Both the position numbers and the translations under genes were made by a program. DNA of 59,681 bases from NCBI GenBank assembly GCA_002839285.1, contig PGXT01000006.1:1-59681 (forward strand). The letters run 5' to 3'. This stretch comes from Spirochaetae bacterium HGW-Spirochaetae-5 (GTDB taxonomy: Bacteria > Spirochaetota > UBA4802 > UBA5550). The notes beneath the pieces were generated by a model. It did no database searches and was not told where the DNA came from. It saw nothing but the letters and a program-made list of their open reading frames with translations. Shown in pieces: positions 1 through 8,108 of this stretch. Each line of letters opens with the position of its first letter. The stretch's first letter is position 1.

Positions 1-74
1 CTGTAGATTACTTCAATAATCCATCCGGTGAAAGAATAAATAGCGAAAAAAATAATTAATTGTGCAAAGTTCAT
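1..74 (-). CDS. CmpB-like putative ABC transporter permease, N-terminal fragment
   Basis: The first 24 codons of a minus-strand gene run off the left edge. The translation begins MNFAQLIIFFAIYSFTGWII and continues with Glu-Val-Ile-Tyr. A hydrophobic helix carrying a YSFxGWxxE(V)xY pattern is the usual start of the PF06541 family of small multi-pass membrane proteins, often labelled putative ABC transporter permease. The start is supported by a purine-rich AAGGGAAAGAG just upstream of the ATG. Only the first membrane segment is visible, so the family call rests on a short signature and its function is unknown. Confidence 0.5.
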   Translation of the reverse strand, partial: MNFAQLIIFFAIYSFTGWIIEVIY

Positions 75-155
75 CTCTTTCCCTTTTCAAATTGATACAT
101 TAATATTGCAACTATTAGTTATTTTAAGTCAGCAAGGTTACAGAGTAGGCAAATT

Positions 156-199
156 ATTTTTTGGGGTGCGTATGCGCGGAGCGCTGTGCCCCAAAAAAA
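156..199. repeat. Family A palindromic intergenic repeat, copy 1
   Basis: An imperfect hairpin with arms TTTTTTGGGG and CCCCAAAAAA flanks a GC-rich core containing TGCGTATGCGC and GCGCTGTGCC. The same core words, GTGCGTATGC and GCGCTGTGCCCC, recur at 2650-2769, 7681-7758, 16986-17030, 19985-20029 and 50560-50622. It lies between two minus-strand genes and could also act as a terminator. Confidence 0.7.
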
Positions 200-222
200 A
201 CCGCTGCCGGTTACAGAATTTT

Positions 223-2430
223 TTATTCTGAACTTAAGTATTTTTCAAGATACTCCGTAAGGTCACGGATATTTCTCTTTATCATAGCTTTGAACTCAAT
301 AGGGATGTTCTGATCAAGCACAACTCTATAATAATTTATGGCATCTCTCACGTGTCTGTGTTTAATATACTCGTCGGCCTTCTGGAGCATCGGTTTATAT
401 TTGTAAAATGAGTATTCAAGAATATTCTTCTCTCTCGATAGACTGAATTCGTCCGGGAGCTTTTTAAAGTCATAGCTTACTTTAAGAATCGGAAGTTCTC
501 TTTTTTTGATTCTGTCCGCTTTAATAAATTTTTTGTAGAAGTCCTGTTCCGCCTTCTGCTTCCCCTCCAGGATGGAATCGTTCAGAGTGAATTCCTGTTC
601 ATCCTTCTGGGCATCTCCGATGATTTCAAAAGCGGAATCATCCCCTTTGCTTTTTTCATCTTTGAGAATTTTCTCGAAAATATCTTCATCGGTTAAAGTG
701 CTGTCATCTTTGACCTTGCCCATATCACTAAGCAGGTCAAAATCGTTCGGGTCCTCTTCTGCGTCGGTATGCTTTTCAATCTCCTTTTCTTTTTCGGTTT
801 TAAGAATCTCTTCTGCGGATGGTTCATCTTTTTCGGGTTCTTCAGGTATTGATTCTTTTATCTCAATAAACGGTTCAACTGGCTCCGGCTCCGCTTCTTC
901 ATCTTCGCTTATTTTCCCAAGTTCATCATCGGATAGTTCAGCGGCTAAGTCCTCATCTGTTACTATCTCTTCATCGACTTCCTCGTATTTAATTTCAGGT
1001 TCTTCAAAAAGCGCTTCTTCTTCATGAGGTACTTCATCTGTTTCATCAGTAATTTCATTTATAAACTCTTCGGCTTCGAGTGTTGTAAAATCATCAAGAG
1101 AGATGTCCTCTTCCGGTTCTTCTGGTTCAGGTTCATCTAATTCAGGTTCCGCCGCAGTAGTTACTTCATCAAAAACTGACTCTGGTTCTTTATCTCCGGA
1201 ATCTTCAGGTTCTGTTTCAATTATTTCATCAATATCAGTTAAGAGTTCGGAGATATCCTCTTCCGGAATGATTTCTTCCTGAGGGATAATCTCCTCAGGA
1301 ATTGGCAGCTCAGCTTTATCCTCTCTTCTCTGCTGATTAATTTTATCCAGAAGTTCCAGTACAGGTTTCGGATCAAAATGTATCGGGATGGGGGATTCAT
1401 ATTTAGCCTGGATAATGGCGGGCTGATTTTTAGATTCAGGTATCTGGAAAGATGATATATCTTCAATCTTATTATGAAGACTGTCCAGTGAATGTTTCAG
1501 ACCTGACAGATTGTCGATCTCTTTTCGTATATCTTTTAGTATCTCATGGTTTTCCGGGGAGTGATCTTTTATCTTCTCTTTTTCGAGTTCATCCTCTTTC
1601 ATCTCGCGGAGCTTATTCAGTTCCTTAAGAGTATTCAGCCGTTCTTCTGTCAGCTCTTCAAAACGTTCTTTAAGGTTGTTGAATTCATGCTGAAGATTCG
1701 AAAACTCTGCATAGTCATCAAGGTCAAACTTATCATCAGGTTTAGACTTCAGTGTTTCAATATCATTTTTAAGAGTTCCAAGTTCTTTAGTTATCTGTTC
1801 TGAAAGCTTTTCAATTATTTCATCAGTGTTTATAGAACTCTTTTCAGGCATACCTATGTTTATTGTCTGAGGAACGGGCCCGTCAATTCTCAGACGGAGT
1901 TCACCACTCGTCTGCTGTTGTCCCGATGAGGCAGAATCGATTTTCTTTTTAAAATCCTCATCTCTTCTGTGTCTGAAATGGTTCAGATAATTTATATTGC
2001 TTTCAATTTTACTACGGATATCGCTATCAAGAATCCGGTCTTTCACGCCTTTAAAAAGAGAGACTGCAGTTTCAATGTCTCCCCGCCTGGCGTAAATTTC
2101 TGAATTGATAAGTGCCCGTTTATATAGTTTAAATCTCGATCCGTCTGTAATAATATCGTTAGCAGGGAAGGGGAGCTGTATCTGACCCGATGGATCATCC
2201 CGCTCATAGGGAATTTCACCGGGAATATCAGACCCAGCTCTCTCTGCAGGGAATTCTTTTTCTATCGCCCTGTCGGCGGAGCGTCTTCTTAAAATTTTCT
2301 CAGGTTCATCAATCTGTTCTTTTTCAGGGATCGGTTTACTGATTATAACCGGTTCTGTTTTATTGCTGAAAACAGCCCATGCGAGTATCAGCAGTATTGT
2401 AATGAGGATAATTATCAGTATAATATTCAT
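223..2430 (-). CDS. Membrane-anchored acidic TPR-like protein, function unknown
   Basis: 735 aa. Residues about 3-21 form one hydrophobic N-terminal helix with no cleavage site, so it is probably an inner-membrane anchor. Residues about 100-155 and 670-730 look like TPR-type helical pairs (for example YARRGDIETAVSLFKGV and HVRDAINYYRVV). The stretch at about 205-345 is rich in heptad-like Leu/Glu/Lys and is probably coiled coil. Residues about 395-610 are extremely Glu/Asp/Pro-rich and likely disordered. This architecture (anchor, helical repeat, coiled coil, acidic linker, helical repeat) suggests a scaffold or envelope-spanning protein, but I do not recognise a named family. It has no close operon partner. 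Confidence 0.8.
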   Translation of the reverse strand: MNIILIIILITILLILAWAVFSNKTEPVIISKPIPEKEQIDEPEKILRRRSADRAIEKEFPAERAGSDIPGEIPYERDDPSGQIQLPFPANDIITDGSRFKLYKRALINSEIYARRGDIETAVSLFKGVKDRILDSDIRSKIESNINYLNHFRHRRDEDFKKKIDSASSGQQQTSGELRLRIDGPVPQTINIGMPEKSSINTDEIIEKLSEQITKELGTLKNDIETLKSKPDDKFDLDDYAEFSNLQHEFNNLKERFEELTEERLNTLKELNKLREMKEDELEKEKIKDHSPENHEILKDIRKEIDNLSGLKHSLDSLHNKIEDISSFQIPESKNQPAIIQAKYESPIPIHFDPKPVLELLDKINQQRREDKAELPIPEEIIPQEEIIPEEDISELLTDIDEIIETEPEDSGDKEPESVFDEVTTAAEPELDEPEPEEPEEDISLDDFTTLEAEEFINEITDETDEVPHEEEALFEEPEIKYEEVDEEIVTDEDLAAELSDDELGKISEDEEAEPEPVEPFIEIKESIPEEPEKDEPSAEEILKTEKEKEIEKHTDAEEDPNDFDLLSDMGKVKDDSTLTDEDIFEKILKDEKSKGDDSAFEIIGDAQKDEQEFTLNDSILEGKQKAEQDFYKKFIKADRIKKRELPILKVSYDFKKLPDEFSLSREKNILEYSFYKYKPMLQKADEYIKHRHVRDAINYYRVVLDQNIPIEFKAMIKRNIRDLTEYLEKYLSSE

Positions 2431-2485
2431 ATTATCAGTTTGTAACCTTAACTCTTTAAATCATTTTCGGTATAACATCAATATT

Positions 2486-2586
2486 TATTCCTTAATTTTT
2501 ATAAAGTGAAAAAAGCTCTATAATCCTAGCAGCCGGAGGTGGCGGGGATTTATATTTTTTTTACACAAAAATTATTTCTAAGAATA
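2486..2586. repeat. Family B MITE-like repeat, copy 1
   Basis: Imperfect terminal inverted repeats (left TATTCCTTAATTTTTATAAA, right ending in TTTCTAAGAATA) surround a GC-rich core containing GCCGGAGGTGGCGGGG. The core hairpin is decayed here compared with the copies at 34493-34604, 37816-37927, 45909-46018 and 49852-49966. Confidence 0.7.
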
Positions 2587-2649
2587 ATTACTGGTATAAT
2601 TTAGAAATTTTCAAGTATCATATCCTGTTTTTTTAAGTAAATGACGGTA

Positions 2650-2769
2650 GCGAATTATTTCGTGGGTGAGTATGCTTCGCATACGCCTGAGATGGGGGAT
2701 TACGGGGGCAACGCCCCCGTAATCCCCCATCTCAGGCACAGCGCGCAGCGCTGTGCCCCTTGAAATAAG
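2650..2769. repeat. Family A repeat, copy 2, with a nested 25-bp perfect hairpin
   Basis: The outer arms (ATTTCGTGGGTG and CCCCTTGAAAT) and the TGCTTCGCATACGC and GCGCAGCGCTGTGCCCC words match family A. Nested inside is a perfect inverted repeat: 25-nt arms at 2685-2709 and 2713-2737, separated by only three bases (AAC). The inner arm shares GGGGG-(A/C)-ACGGGGG-type sequence with the copy at 50560. No ORF is seen in the rest of the 474-bp gap, which is AT-rich. Confidence 0.85.
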
Positions 2770-2904
2770 TATTTACTTGTAATTATTAAAAAATACTTTT
2801 TTTTTAATTAATAATAGACACAATAGATAATATTATAAAATTTTGCAAAGAAAATATCTGTAATATGATAATCTTAATAAATAAAATGCCAGAGGGTAAT
2901 ATAA

Positions 2905-3117
2905 ATGACACAAAAAATAAACAAAGACATGACTTTCGGTGAATTACTCCAGATATCTCCTGAAGCTGCTCCTATTCTTGGAAATTACGGTCTTCACTGC
3001 ATAGGCTGCCATCTCAGTACATCTGAGACTATCGAGCAGGGTATGAAAGCTCACGGTATGGATAATGCAGCAGTTGAAAAACTTATCAATGAGCTGAATC
3101 AGAAAGTTGGCGCTTAA
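2905..3117 (+). CDS. DUF1858-family redox-disulfide mini-protein
   Basis: 70 aa. It matches the small DUF1858 / hybrid-cluster-protein-associated disulfide family: MTFGELLQISPEAAPILGNY followed by a GLHCIGCHLS loop and the ETIEQGMKAHGMD helix. The two Cys of HCIGCH (about residues 32 and 35) are the family's conserved redox pair. In anaerobes such domains occur alone or next to hybrid-cluster (prismane) genes; no such gene is nearby. AGAGGG lies 8 nt before the ATG. It is transcribed alone between repeat-filled gaps. Confidence 0.88.
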   Translation: MTQKINKDMTFGELLQISPEAAPILGNYGLHCIGCHLSTSETIEQGMKAHGMDNAAVEKLINELNQKVGA

Positions 3118-3190
3118 TTTTTCACACTTCCGGCTGGAATTTTTTCCGGAAAACCGTGATTTTATAGTTTTACGGATAGTTTAAAGCTTA

Positions 3191-3257
3191 TGTCTCCCTG
3201 AGTCCGTCGAAGGGTATGTCCTTTTCAGGTTTATGCTTCGACAGGCTCAGCATGACA
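3191..3257. repeat. Dispersed inverted repeat containing the CTTCGACAGGCTCAG motif
   Basis: The left arm CCTGAGTCCGTCGAAG (3197-3212) and right arm CTTCGACAGGCTCAG (3236-3250) are nearly complementary. The right-arm word is a common dispersed intergenic motif in several bacterial phyla; a related CCTTCGGCAGGCTCAGG occurs at about 48063. It sits between convergent genes and may assist termination. Confidence 0.6.
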
Positions 3258-3327
3258 AATTGTTATGACCGGATTTATTTTTCATAATCTGCATGAAACC
3301 GCAGATAAAATTTAATCCGGAACTGTA

Positions 3328-4785
3328 TTATATCCCGTTAAAAGCCTTGTCTATCAGTTCTTTATCCGGAGCTTTTGTAAACATACTTACTGCCGGTATT
3401 ACAAAAAATGGAACAATCATTGCTATTGAAGATGCTATAGGTGAATTTGCAGGACCTAATACGAAAAACAGAGTCACAGCGGTTGTAAGTCCTGAAATCA
3501 TACCTGCAGCTGCTCCGGCAAGAGTTGTCCTTTTCCAGTATAGACCGTAGATGTATGCGGCCATAAATGTTCCTGCAACTGCTCCCCATGAAAGCGACAT
3601 CAATGTAATAATGATGGCAAATTCGTATCTCGCAATGAAGAATGAAATAATAATAAAGAGTGTGCTTAGAAATCTCATCATCACAAGTGAGTTGTCTGCT
3701 GATACATTTGTGTTAACATGTCCCTTGTAAAGGTCAATTGCTATAGCTGAAGAGGATACGAGAACCAGTGATGAGAGTGTTGACATCGATGCCGATAAAA
3801 CCAGCAGCAGAATAAGGGCCATTAGTTTTTCCGGGAGATGCTGTGTTAGAAGATCGGGAACAATTCTGTCAAAAGCGGGTGCTCCGTTAATTATCGGGAG
3901 CTTATCAAAAAAGATATGAGCCATGGAGCCTGTAAAGTAAGCGGCAAAACCGATAATCAGTGCAAAGAAAAAAGTCGCAATTGCGGCTTTGGTTATAACC
4001 TGCTCATTTTTAACCGAGTAGAATTTCTGAACCATTTGAGGCAGACCCCATGTGCCGAATGATGTCATAAATACAAGGCTTATAAGAAGTAGAACCGGGG
4101 GTCTTTTCTCAAGAGGTACATGAAGAAGATGATTCATATTTATCTTATCGATTACTTCATTGAACCCTCCACCCTTGGAAACAAGTATTGATACCATTGC
4201 AATTGAACCGATTATCATTACAAATCCCTGAAGAAAATCGGTAAGAGTTATAGCAAAGTATCCCCCGAGAACAAGATAAATCCCTGTTATCCCTATCATA
4301 ATAAGGAGAGCAAGGTCAAAAGATATATGAAAGTTTGCTTCAAAAAGGTGACCAAGACCTTTGAAAACAGATGCAGAATAAGGGAGAAGAAAGATGAAAA
4401 TTACTATGGCAGAGAATATTTTTGTGTATTTTCCGTTATATCTCTCCTGAAGAAATTCCGGCATTGTCATGGCGTCAAGATTCATTGTCATTCTTCTTGT
4501 TCTTCTTGCAAGAACCATCCATGCCAGAAAAGCTCCGATAAAGGCATTTCCTGCCACTATCCACATGGTCTGGAGCCCGAATACCCATCCCAGTTTCCCT
4601 GCGAATCCTATGAATGCAACCGCGGAAAAATATGTCGTTCCATATGCCATGGCCGATACCCATGGTCCGATTGATCTACCCCCGAGGAAGAAATCGTTAA
4701 GGGAAGTGGTTTTTTTCATACCCCATAGACCGATACCAATCATTATGGTGAAAAAAACAACCAGCAGTATTATTGAAAAAGACAT
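3328..4785 (-). CDS. Sodium:solute symporter (SSS family)
   Basis: 485 aa, hydrophobic throughout and consistent with about 13 membrane helices. Family hallmarks are the N-terminal FFLGGRSIGPWVSAMAYGTT segment (Gly-Gly-Arg loop after helix 1), TMPEFLQERY after helix 3, GGYFAITLTDFLQG and the LSASMSTLSSLVLVSSSAIA helix that forms part of the Na+ site in SSS proteins. It should import a small solute with Na+ at the inner membrane. The substrate cannot be read from sequence; PutP- and PanF-like carriers share this pattern. AGGTGA precedes the ATG. It lies upstream of nothing co-directional within 100 bp, so it is probably monocistronic. Confidence 0.88.
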   Translation of the reverse strand: MSFSIILLVVFFTIMIGIGLWGMKKTTSLNDFFLGGRSIGPWVSAMAYGTTYFSAVAFIGFAGKLGWVFGLQTMWIVAGNAFIGAFLAWMVLARRTRRMTMNLDAMTMPEFLQERYNGKYTKIFSAIVIFIFLLPYSASVFKGLGHLFEANFHISFDLALLIMIGITGIYLVLGGYFAITLTDFLQGFVMIIGSIAMVSILVSKGGGFNEVIDKINMNHLLHVPLEKRPPVLLLISLVFMTSFGTWGLPQMVQKFYSVKNEQVITKAAIATFFFALIIGFAAYFTGSMAHIFFDKLPIINGAPAFDRIVPDLLTQHLPEKLMALILLLVLSASMSTLSSLVLVSSSAIAIDLYKGHVNTNVSADNSLVMMRFLSTLFIIISFFIARYEFAIIITLMSLSWGAVAGTFMAAYIYGLYWKRTTLAGAAAGMISGLTTAVTLFFVLGPANSPIASSIAMIVPFFVIPAVSMFTKAPDKELIDKAFNGI

Positions 4786-4895
4786 CTGTCACCTCATTAT
4801 AATTTTTTTTTATGCAGATCAATGTAATTTAAATAAGCGGCGGGGGAAGTCTGCTTCTGCCGCGTTACCATGCGGTTAAAGAAAACTCCGCCGTT

Positions 4896-7028
4896 TTATG
4901 TTGTTAGTACGATAACTGATTTTTTTACAGAAACAATTGATTCATCATCAACAAAATTTTCTATATCACTTACAAAAATATCCTTTCCGACGCTGCCGCA
5001 GGTATCGATTGAAATTTTCCACTGCTTACCCGAAGGCGATCCGGGAATCCTGAAAGTCATATCGTCATCAGATGCATTGAATATCATAAAAAAATCTGAA
5101 TCCCTGCTGTATGATGATTCCTCTGCGTACTGTCCATTTATAAGAAGTGCAATATAGGGTTCTTCGTTTTCCCAATCCGGCATCGATATTTCAGTTCCAT
5201 GCCACGTAATATCAGGTGTTGTATAGTTGTCGCCCTTTGTTCCTGTAAAGAAAACAGTAGATCTGAGTATAGGATGTTTTTTTCTGAATTCAATCATTTT
5301 TTTTGTAAATTCAAAAATCTCGCTGTTGGTAATTAAAAAATCCCAGTTTAACCAGGATATTTCATTATCCTGACAATATGAGTTGTTGTTCCCTTTCTGT
5401 GTTCTTCTGAATTCATCACCTGCTAAAAGCATCGGAACTCCAAGAGAGAGGAACAGCGTTGCTATAAGATTTTTAATCATCCGTTTTCTTATTTTTTCGA
5501 TTTCGGGGGGAGCTTCGAGACCCTCTACCCCGCAGTTAAAACTGTAGTTGTTGTTTTCACCATCACGATTGTCTTCACCGTTTTCAATATTCTGCTTATC
5601 ATTGAAACTCACAAGGTCGTTCAGAGTGAAGCCATCGTGACATGTTATAAAATTAATACTCCTGCATGGTGTCGTGGAGTTGTATAAATCCGAGCTTCCG
5701 GTAATACGCGTGGCAAAGGCCCCTTTGGAATCTTTATCTCCCCGCCAGAATCTTCTGACGTCATCTCTGTATCTTCCATTCCATTCTGCCCATCTTCCCG
5801 GGAATTTGCCCACCTGATAAGCCCCTCCCGCATCCCAGGCTTCAGCTATTATCTTTGCGTTTCTTAAAATCGGGTCCTCTTCAATCCATTCAATGAGAGG
5901 GGGGTTGCTGAGCATCTCACCGTTCTGATCGCGCCCCAGAATGGACGCAAGATCAAAACGGAAGCCGTCAACATCCATCTCAATAAACCAGTACCGCAGT
6001 GAGTCCACTATCATCTGTCTTACATGGGGGTGATTACAGTTGACGGTATTGCCGCAGCCGGAAAAGTTTTTATATTGAGATTTATCCTTATCAAGAATAT
6101 AATAAATTGAATTGTCAATCCCCCTGAATGACAGCGTTGGCCCCCGGTGGTCTCCCTCGTGAGTGTGGTTAAAAACAACATCAAGAATTACTTCTATTCC
6201 GGCATTGTTGAACTGGCGCACCATCTCTCTGAATTCCTGTACCTGTTCACCGGTTCTACCCCCCGATGAATAACTCGATTTAGGAGCAAAAAAAGCAATT
6301 GTGCTATACCCCCAGAAATTTTTAAGTTTTTCACCTGTAATGGGGTTGGTATTTATATTTTCGAATTCATCGAATTCATGGATAGGCAGAAGTTCAACGG
6401 CGTTAATTCCAAGTTCTTTCAGGTATGGTATTTTTTCCGTCAGTCCTTTGAATGTGCCCGAAGATGAAACTCCAGATGTCTTATCGGCAGTAAATCCTTT
6501 GACGTGGAGTTCATATATAACCAGATCATTTTCCGGTATACGGATGGGTCTTTTCCTTATTTCATTTCTGCCGTTTACAACAATACTCCTCGGGACATAT
6601 TGAGTGCTCTCTTCAGTGGAGTAAGATACAGCTTCATGGGCATCGTCAAGTATTACACCTCTTGCTTTTGTCAGGTCCCACTTGAAGTTGCCGGTTAATG
6701 CACGCGCGTAGGGATCGATAAGGAGCTTGTGTCTGTTGAATCTGTGTCCTTTGGATGGTGTGTATTCGCCGTCTATTCTGTATCCGTAAATCTGGCCATC
6801 ACCGATCCCCTCAATCCATATATGCCATATGTCACCTGTTTTGTTGAATACCGGATCAAAATCAAAAACAGCATACTCCGAATGCTGTTCAGCAGAATCA
6901 AAAAGGAGCAGTTTTACTGATGAAGCATATCTGCTGAATATTGCAAACTGTACTCCGTCGTTGATTATGTTGGCACCGAATGGATGAGGCATACCCGGCG
7001 CGGTTTTCAGATTTTCAAATTTATTCAT
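4896..7028 (-). CDS. glgX: Glycogen debranching enzyme / isoamylase (GH13, GlgX type)
   Basis: 710 aa, close to the usual length for GlgX/TreX. Residues about 13-100 form the N-terminal CBM48 domain (GMPHPFGANIIN...VQFAIFSRYA). The GH13 barrel motifs are intact: DVVFNH at 283-288, GFRFD with nucleophile Asp359, IAEAWD with acid/base Glu396, and TCHDG with His464-Asp465. The enzyme hydrolyses alpha-1,6 branches of glycogen or limit dextrins in the cytosol. Its ATG sits inside the last codons of the upstream DUF1573 gene (ATGAATAA overlap of 8 nt), so translation is probably coupled. No other glycogen genes are in the window. Confidence 0.95.
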   Translation of the reverse strand: MNKFENLKTAPGMPHPFGANIINDGVQFAIFSRYASSVKLLLFDSAEQHSEYAVFDFDPVFNKTGDIWHIWIEGIGDGQIYGYRIDGEYTPSKGHRFNRHKLLIDPYARALTGNFKWDLTKARGVILDDAHEAVSYSTEESTQYVPRSIVVNGRNEIRKRPIRIPENDLVIYELHVKGFTADKTSGVSSSGTFKGLTEKIPYLKELGINAVELLPIHEFDEFENINTNPITGEKLKNFWGYSTIAFFAPKSSYSSGGRTGEQVQEFREMVRQFNNAGIEVILDVVFNHTHEGDHRGPTLSFRGIDNSIYYILDKDKSQYKNFSGCGNTVNCNHPHVRQMIVDSLRYWFIEMDVDGFRFDLASILGRDQNGEMLSNPPLIEWIEEDPILRNAKIIAEAWDAGGAYQVGKFPGRWAEWNGRYRDDVRRFWRGDKDSKGAFATRITGSSDLYNSTTPCRSINFITCHDGFTLNDLVSFNDKQNIENGEDNRDGENNNYSFNCGVEGLEAPPEIEKIRKRMIKNLIATLFLSLGVPMLLAGDEFRRTQKGNNNSYCQDNEISWLNWDFLITNSEIFEFTKKMIEFRKKHPILRSTVFFTGTKGDNYTTPDITWHGTEISMPDWENEEPYIALLINGQYAEESSYSRDSDFFMIFNASDDDMTFRIPGSPSGKQWKISIDTCGSVGKDIFVSDIENFVDDESIVSVKKSVIVLTT

Positions 7029-7401
7029 CTTTCACTGTTGCTTTAACTGTAATTTTAATTACTTTGTTGCCAGGATCATTTGTGTAAACATAAATAGTCT
7101 TAATGCTCTCTCCGGGTCTCATATCTGTGTGAAATTCAATTTCAAGCTGTCCGCTGCCGCCGGCAGGGATCTCCCTTTCTGAAAGGAGTGTTCCGGTGCA
7201 GCCTCAACCTGCTTTAATCCGCTCAATAACAAGTGTGGAACTCCCGGTATTTTTAAAAACAAATGTGTGTTTTTTTGAAGATTCTTTTTCCATCACTCCA
7301 AAATCGTAAACTGTTTCTGTAAATTGCGCTTTAGGTTTAGCTTCACAGTATAAAACCGGAAGCAGTAAAAAAAGCATAAGGCAGATAATAATATTTCTCA
7401 T
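7021..7401 (-). CDS. Secreted DUF1573-domain protein; candidate selenoprotein (in-frame TGA at codon 66)
   Basis: A normal reading gives only 65 aa (7204-7401), starting with a signal peptide (MRNIIICLMLFLLLPVLYCE) and the first half of a DUF1573 beta-sandwich (QFTETVYDFGVMEKESS, then HTFVFKNTG). It stops at TGA (7204-7206) right after IERIKAG. The frame stays open beyond: GCTGTLLSEREIPAGGSGQL, then EIEFHT and KTIYVYTNDPGN, ending in TAA at 7021-7023, for 126 aa in all. DUF1573 proteins normally have CGCT at this point, so the TGA replaces the first Cys and gives UGCT if read as selenocysteine. The full-length stop overlaps the glgX ATG, which supports read-through as the real gene. AAAAGGA lies 8 nt before the ATG. 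Alternative: a nonsense mutation or base-calling error. The molecular function of DUF1573 is unknown. Confidence 0.65.
7171..7188 (-). promoter_or_regulatory. Possible bacterial SECIS stem-loop
   Basis: On the minus strand, 15 nt after the in-frame TGA, the sequence CTCCTTTCAGAAAGGGAG folds into a 7-bp stem (one U-G pair) with a small CAGA loop containing a G. A second strong hairpin, CTGCCGGCGGCAG, follows further on. Bacterial SECIS elements lie just after the UGA inside the coding region, and size and placement here are compatible. No consensus sequence exists to confirm it by eye. Confidence 0.35.
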
Positions 7402-7680
7402 ATTTAAATCCTTTTGTTTAATTAACGGTAATGGTGTTCAGGCGTTATCAATGTTTCGGGACAGGATAACAGGAACGGTCTGTATCTCCTGAAGTCTGAT
7501 TCTTGTGATAATGAAACTTTTATCAGTAATATCATCCGGATTTTATTGTAATAGAAAAGCTCTATTCTCTTAACTGTATCCGGAATAAATAGTTTTCTAT
7601 TTGTATAATTTCAGGATGTACATAGTTATATTTATATCGATTAAAATATTAAGTCAATAATTTAATCAATATGACCGTGA

Positions 7681-7758
7681 ATTATTTTAGGGGGGTGCGT
7701 ATGCTCCACATACGCTAAGAATAAATAATTACAAAAACGCTGCACCCGGAAATAAATA
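7681..7758. repeat. Family A repeat, copy 3
   Basis: Begins ATTATTTTAGGGGGGTGCGT, followed by ATGCTCCACATACGC, and ends CGCTGCACCCGGAAATAAAT. The outer ends are imperfectly complementary (AATTATTTTAGGGGGTGCG against GCTGCACCCGGAAATAAAT), as in the other family A copies, but the centre is an AT-rich insertion. Confidence 0.65.
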
Positions 7759-7926
7759 GCTGCCATCGATAATGAAATGTTTCTTAATTATTTAAGAGTA
7801 TATAATTATTGAATAATGAACTTCATCAAAATCCGGGAAATCAATAAAATCATATTTTTTTTGCATTTAATAAAAAAAATAGTAATGCAATCCGGTTCAC
7901 TGCCGATAAGTTAAATGATTGATAAT

Positions 7927-7999
7927 AAATTACACTCCTACATGTAATTTTACCAGGTTAAAGGCTTTTGCGGATCGCGCTATCCGCAAAAGCCTTTTT
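7927..7999 (+). terminator. Tandem hairpins with strong terminator in a divergent gap; end of an unannotated transcript or a leader attenuator
   Basis: The first hairpin has arms AAATTACA (7927-7934) and TGTAATTT (7943-7950). The second is a perfect 16-bp stem with arms at 7960-7975 and 7982-7997, a six-base loop CGCGCT, and five T residues at the end. The flanking genes are transcribed away from this site, so no annotated gene ends here. The rest of 7402-8108 holds a family A repeat and AT-rich sequence with no ORF I can support. Either a small RNA ends here, or it is a leader terminator about 110 nt before the YciO-type gene. Confidence 0.65.
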
Positions 8000-8108
8000 A
8001 CTTTGCAGGTGTTAATATTTTTTTCAAACGGGATTTTGATTTTTTAAATATTGTTGTTGATAAATCATTCAATATATGTGTTGATCTGCTGTATATAAGC
8101 GTATTATT

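Noticed and set aside
572-1027. 151-aa Ser-rich plus-strand ORF
   Set aside because: It is the antisense shadow of the acidic Glu/Asp-rich segment of the 735-aa minus-strand protein; Ser runs come from complementary GAA/GAT codons, and there is no ribosome site.
2650-2769. CRISPR-like or integron attC-like site
   Set aside because: Copies are single and scattered with no regular spacers, cas genes or integrase; the palindromes behave as dispersed REP/MITE-type repeats.
7204-7401. DUF1573 as a simple 65-aa truncated pseudogene
   Set aside because: Not excluded, but the only lesion is a TGA at the catalytic-type Cys, the downstream half is intact and in frame, and its stop overlaps glgX. A decaying gene would usually show further damage, so read-through as selenocysteine is preferred for now.
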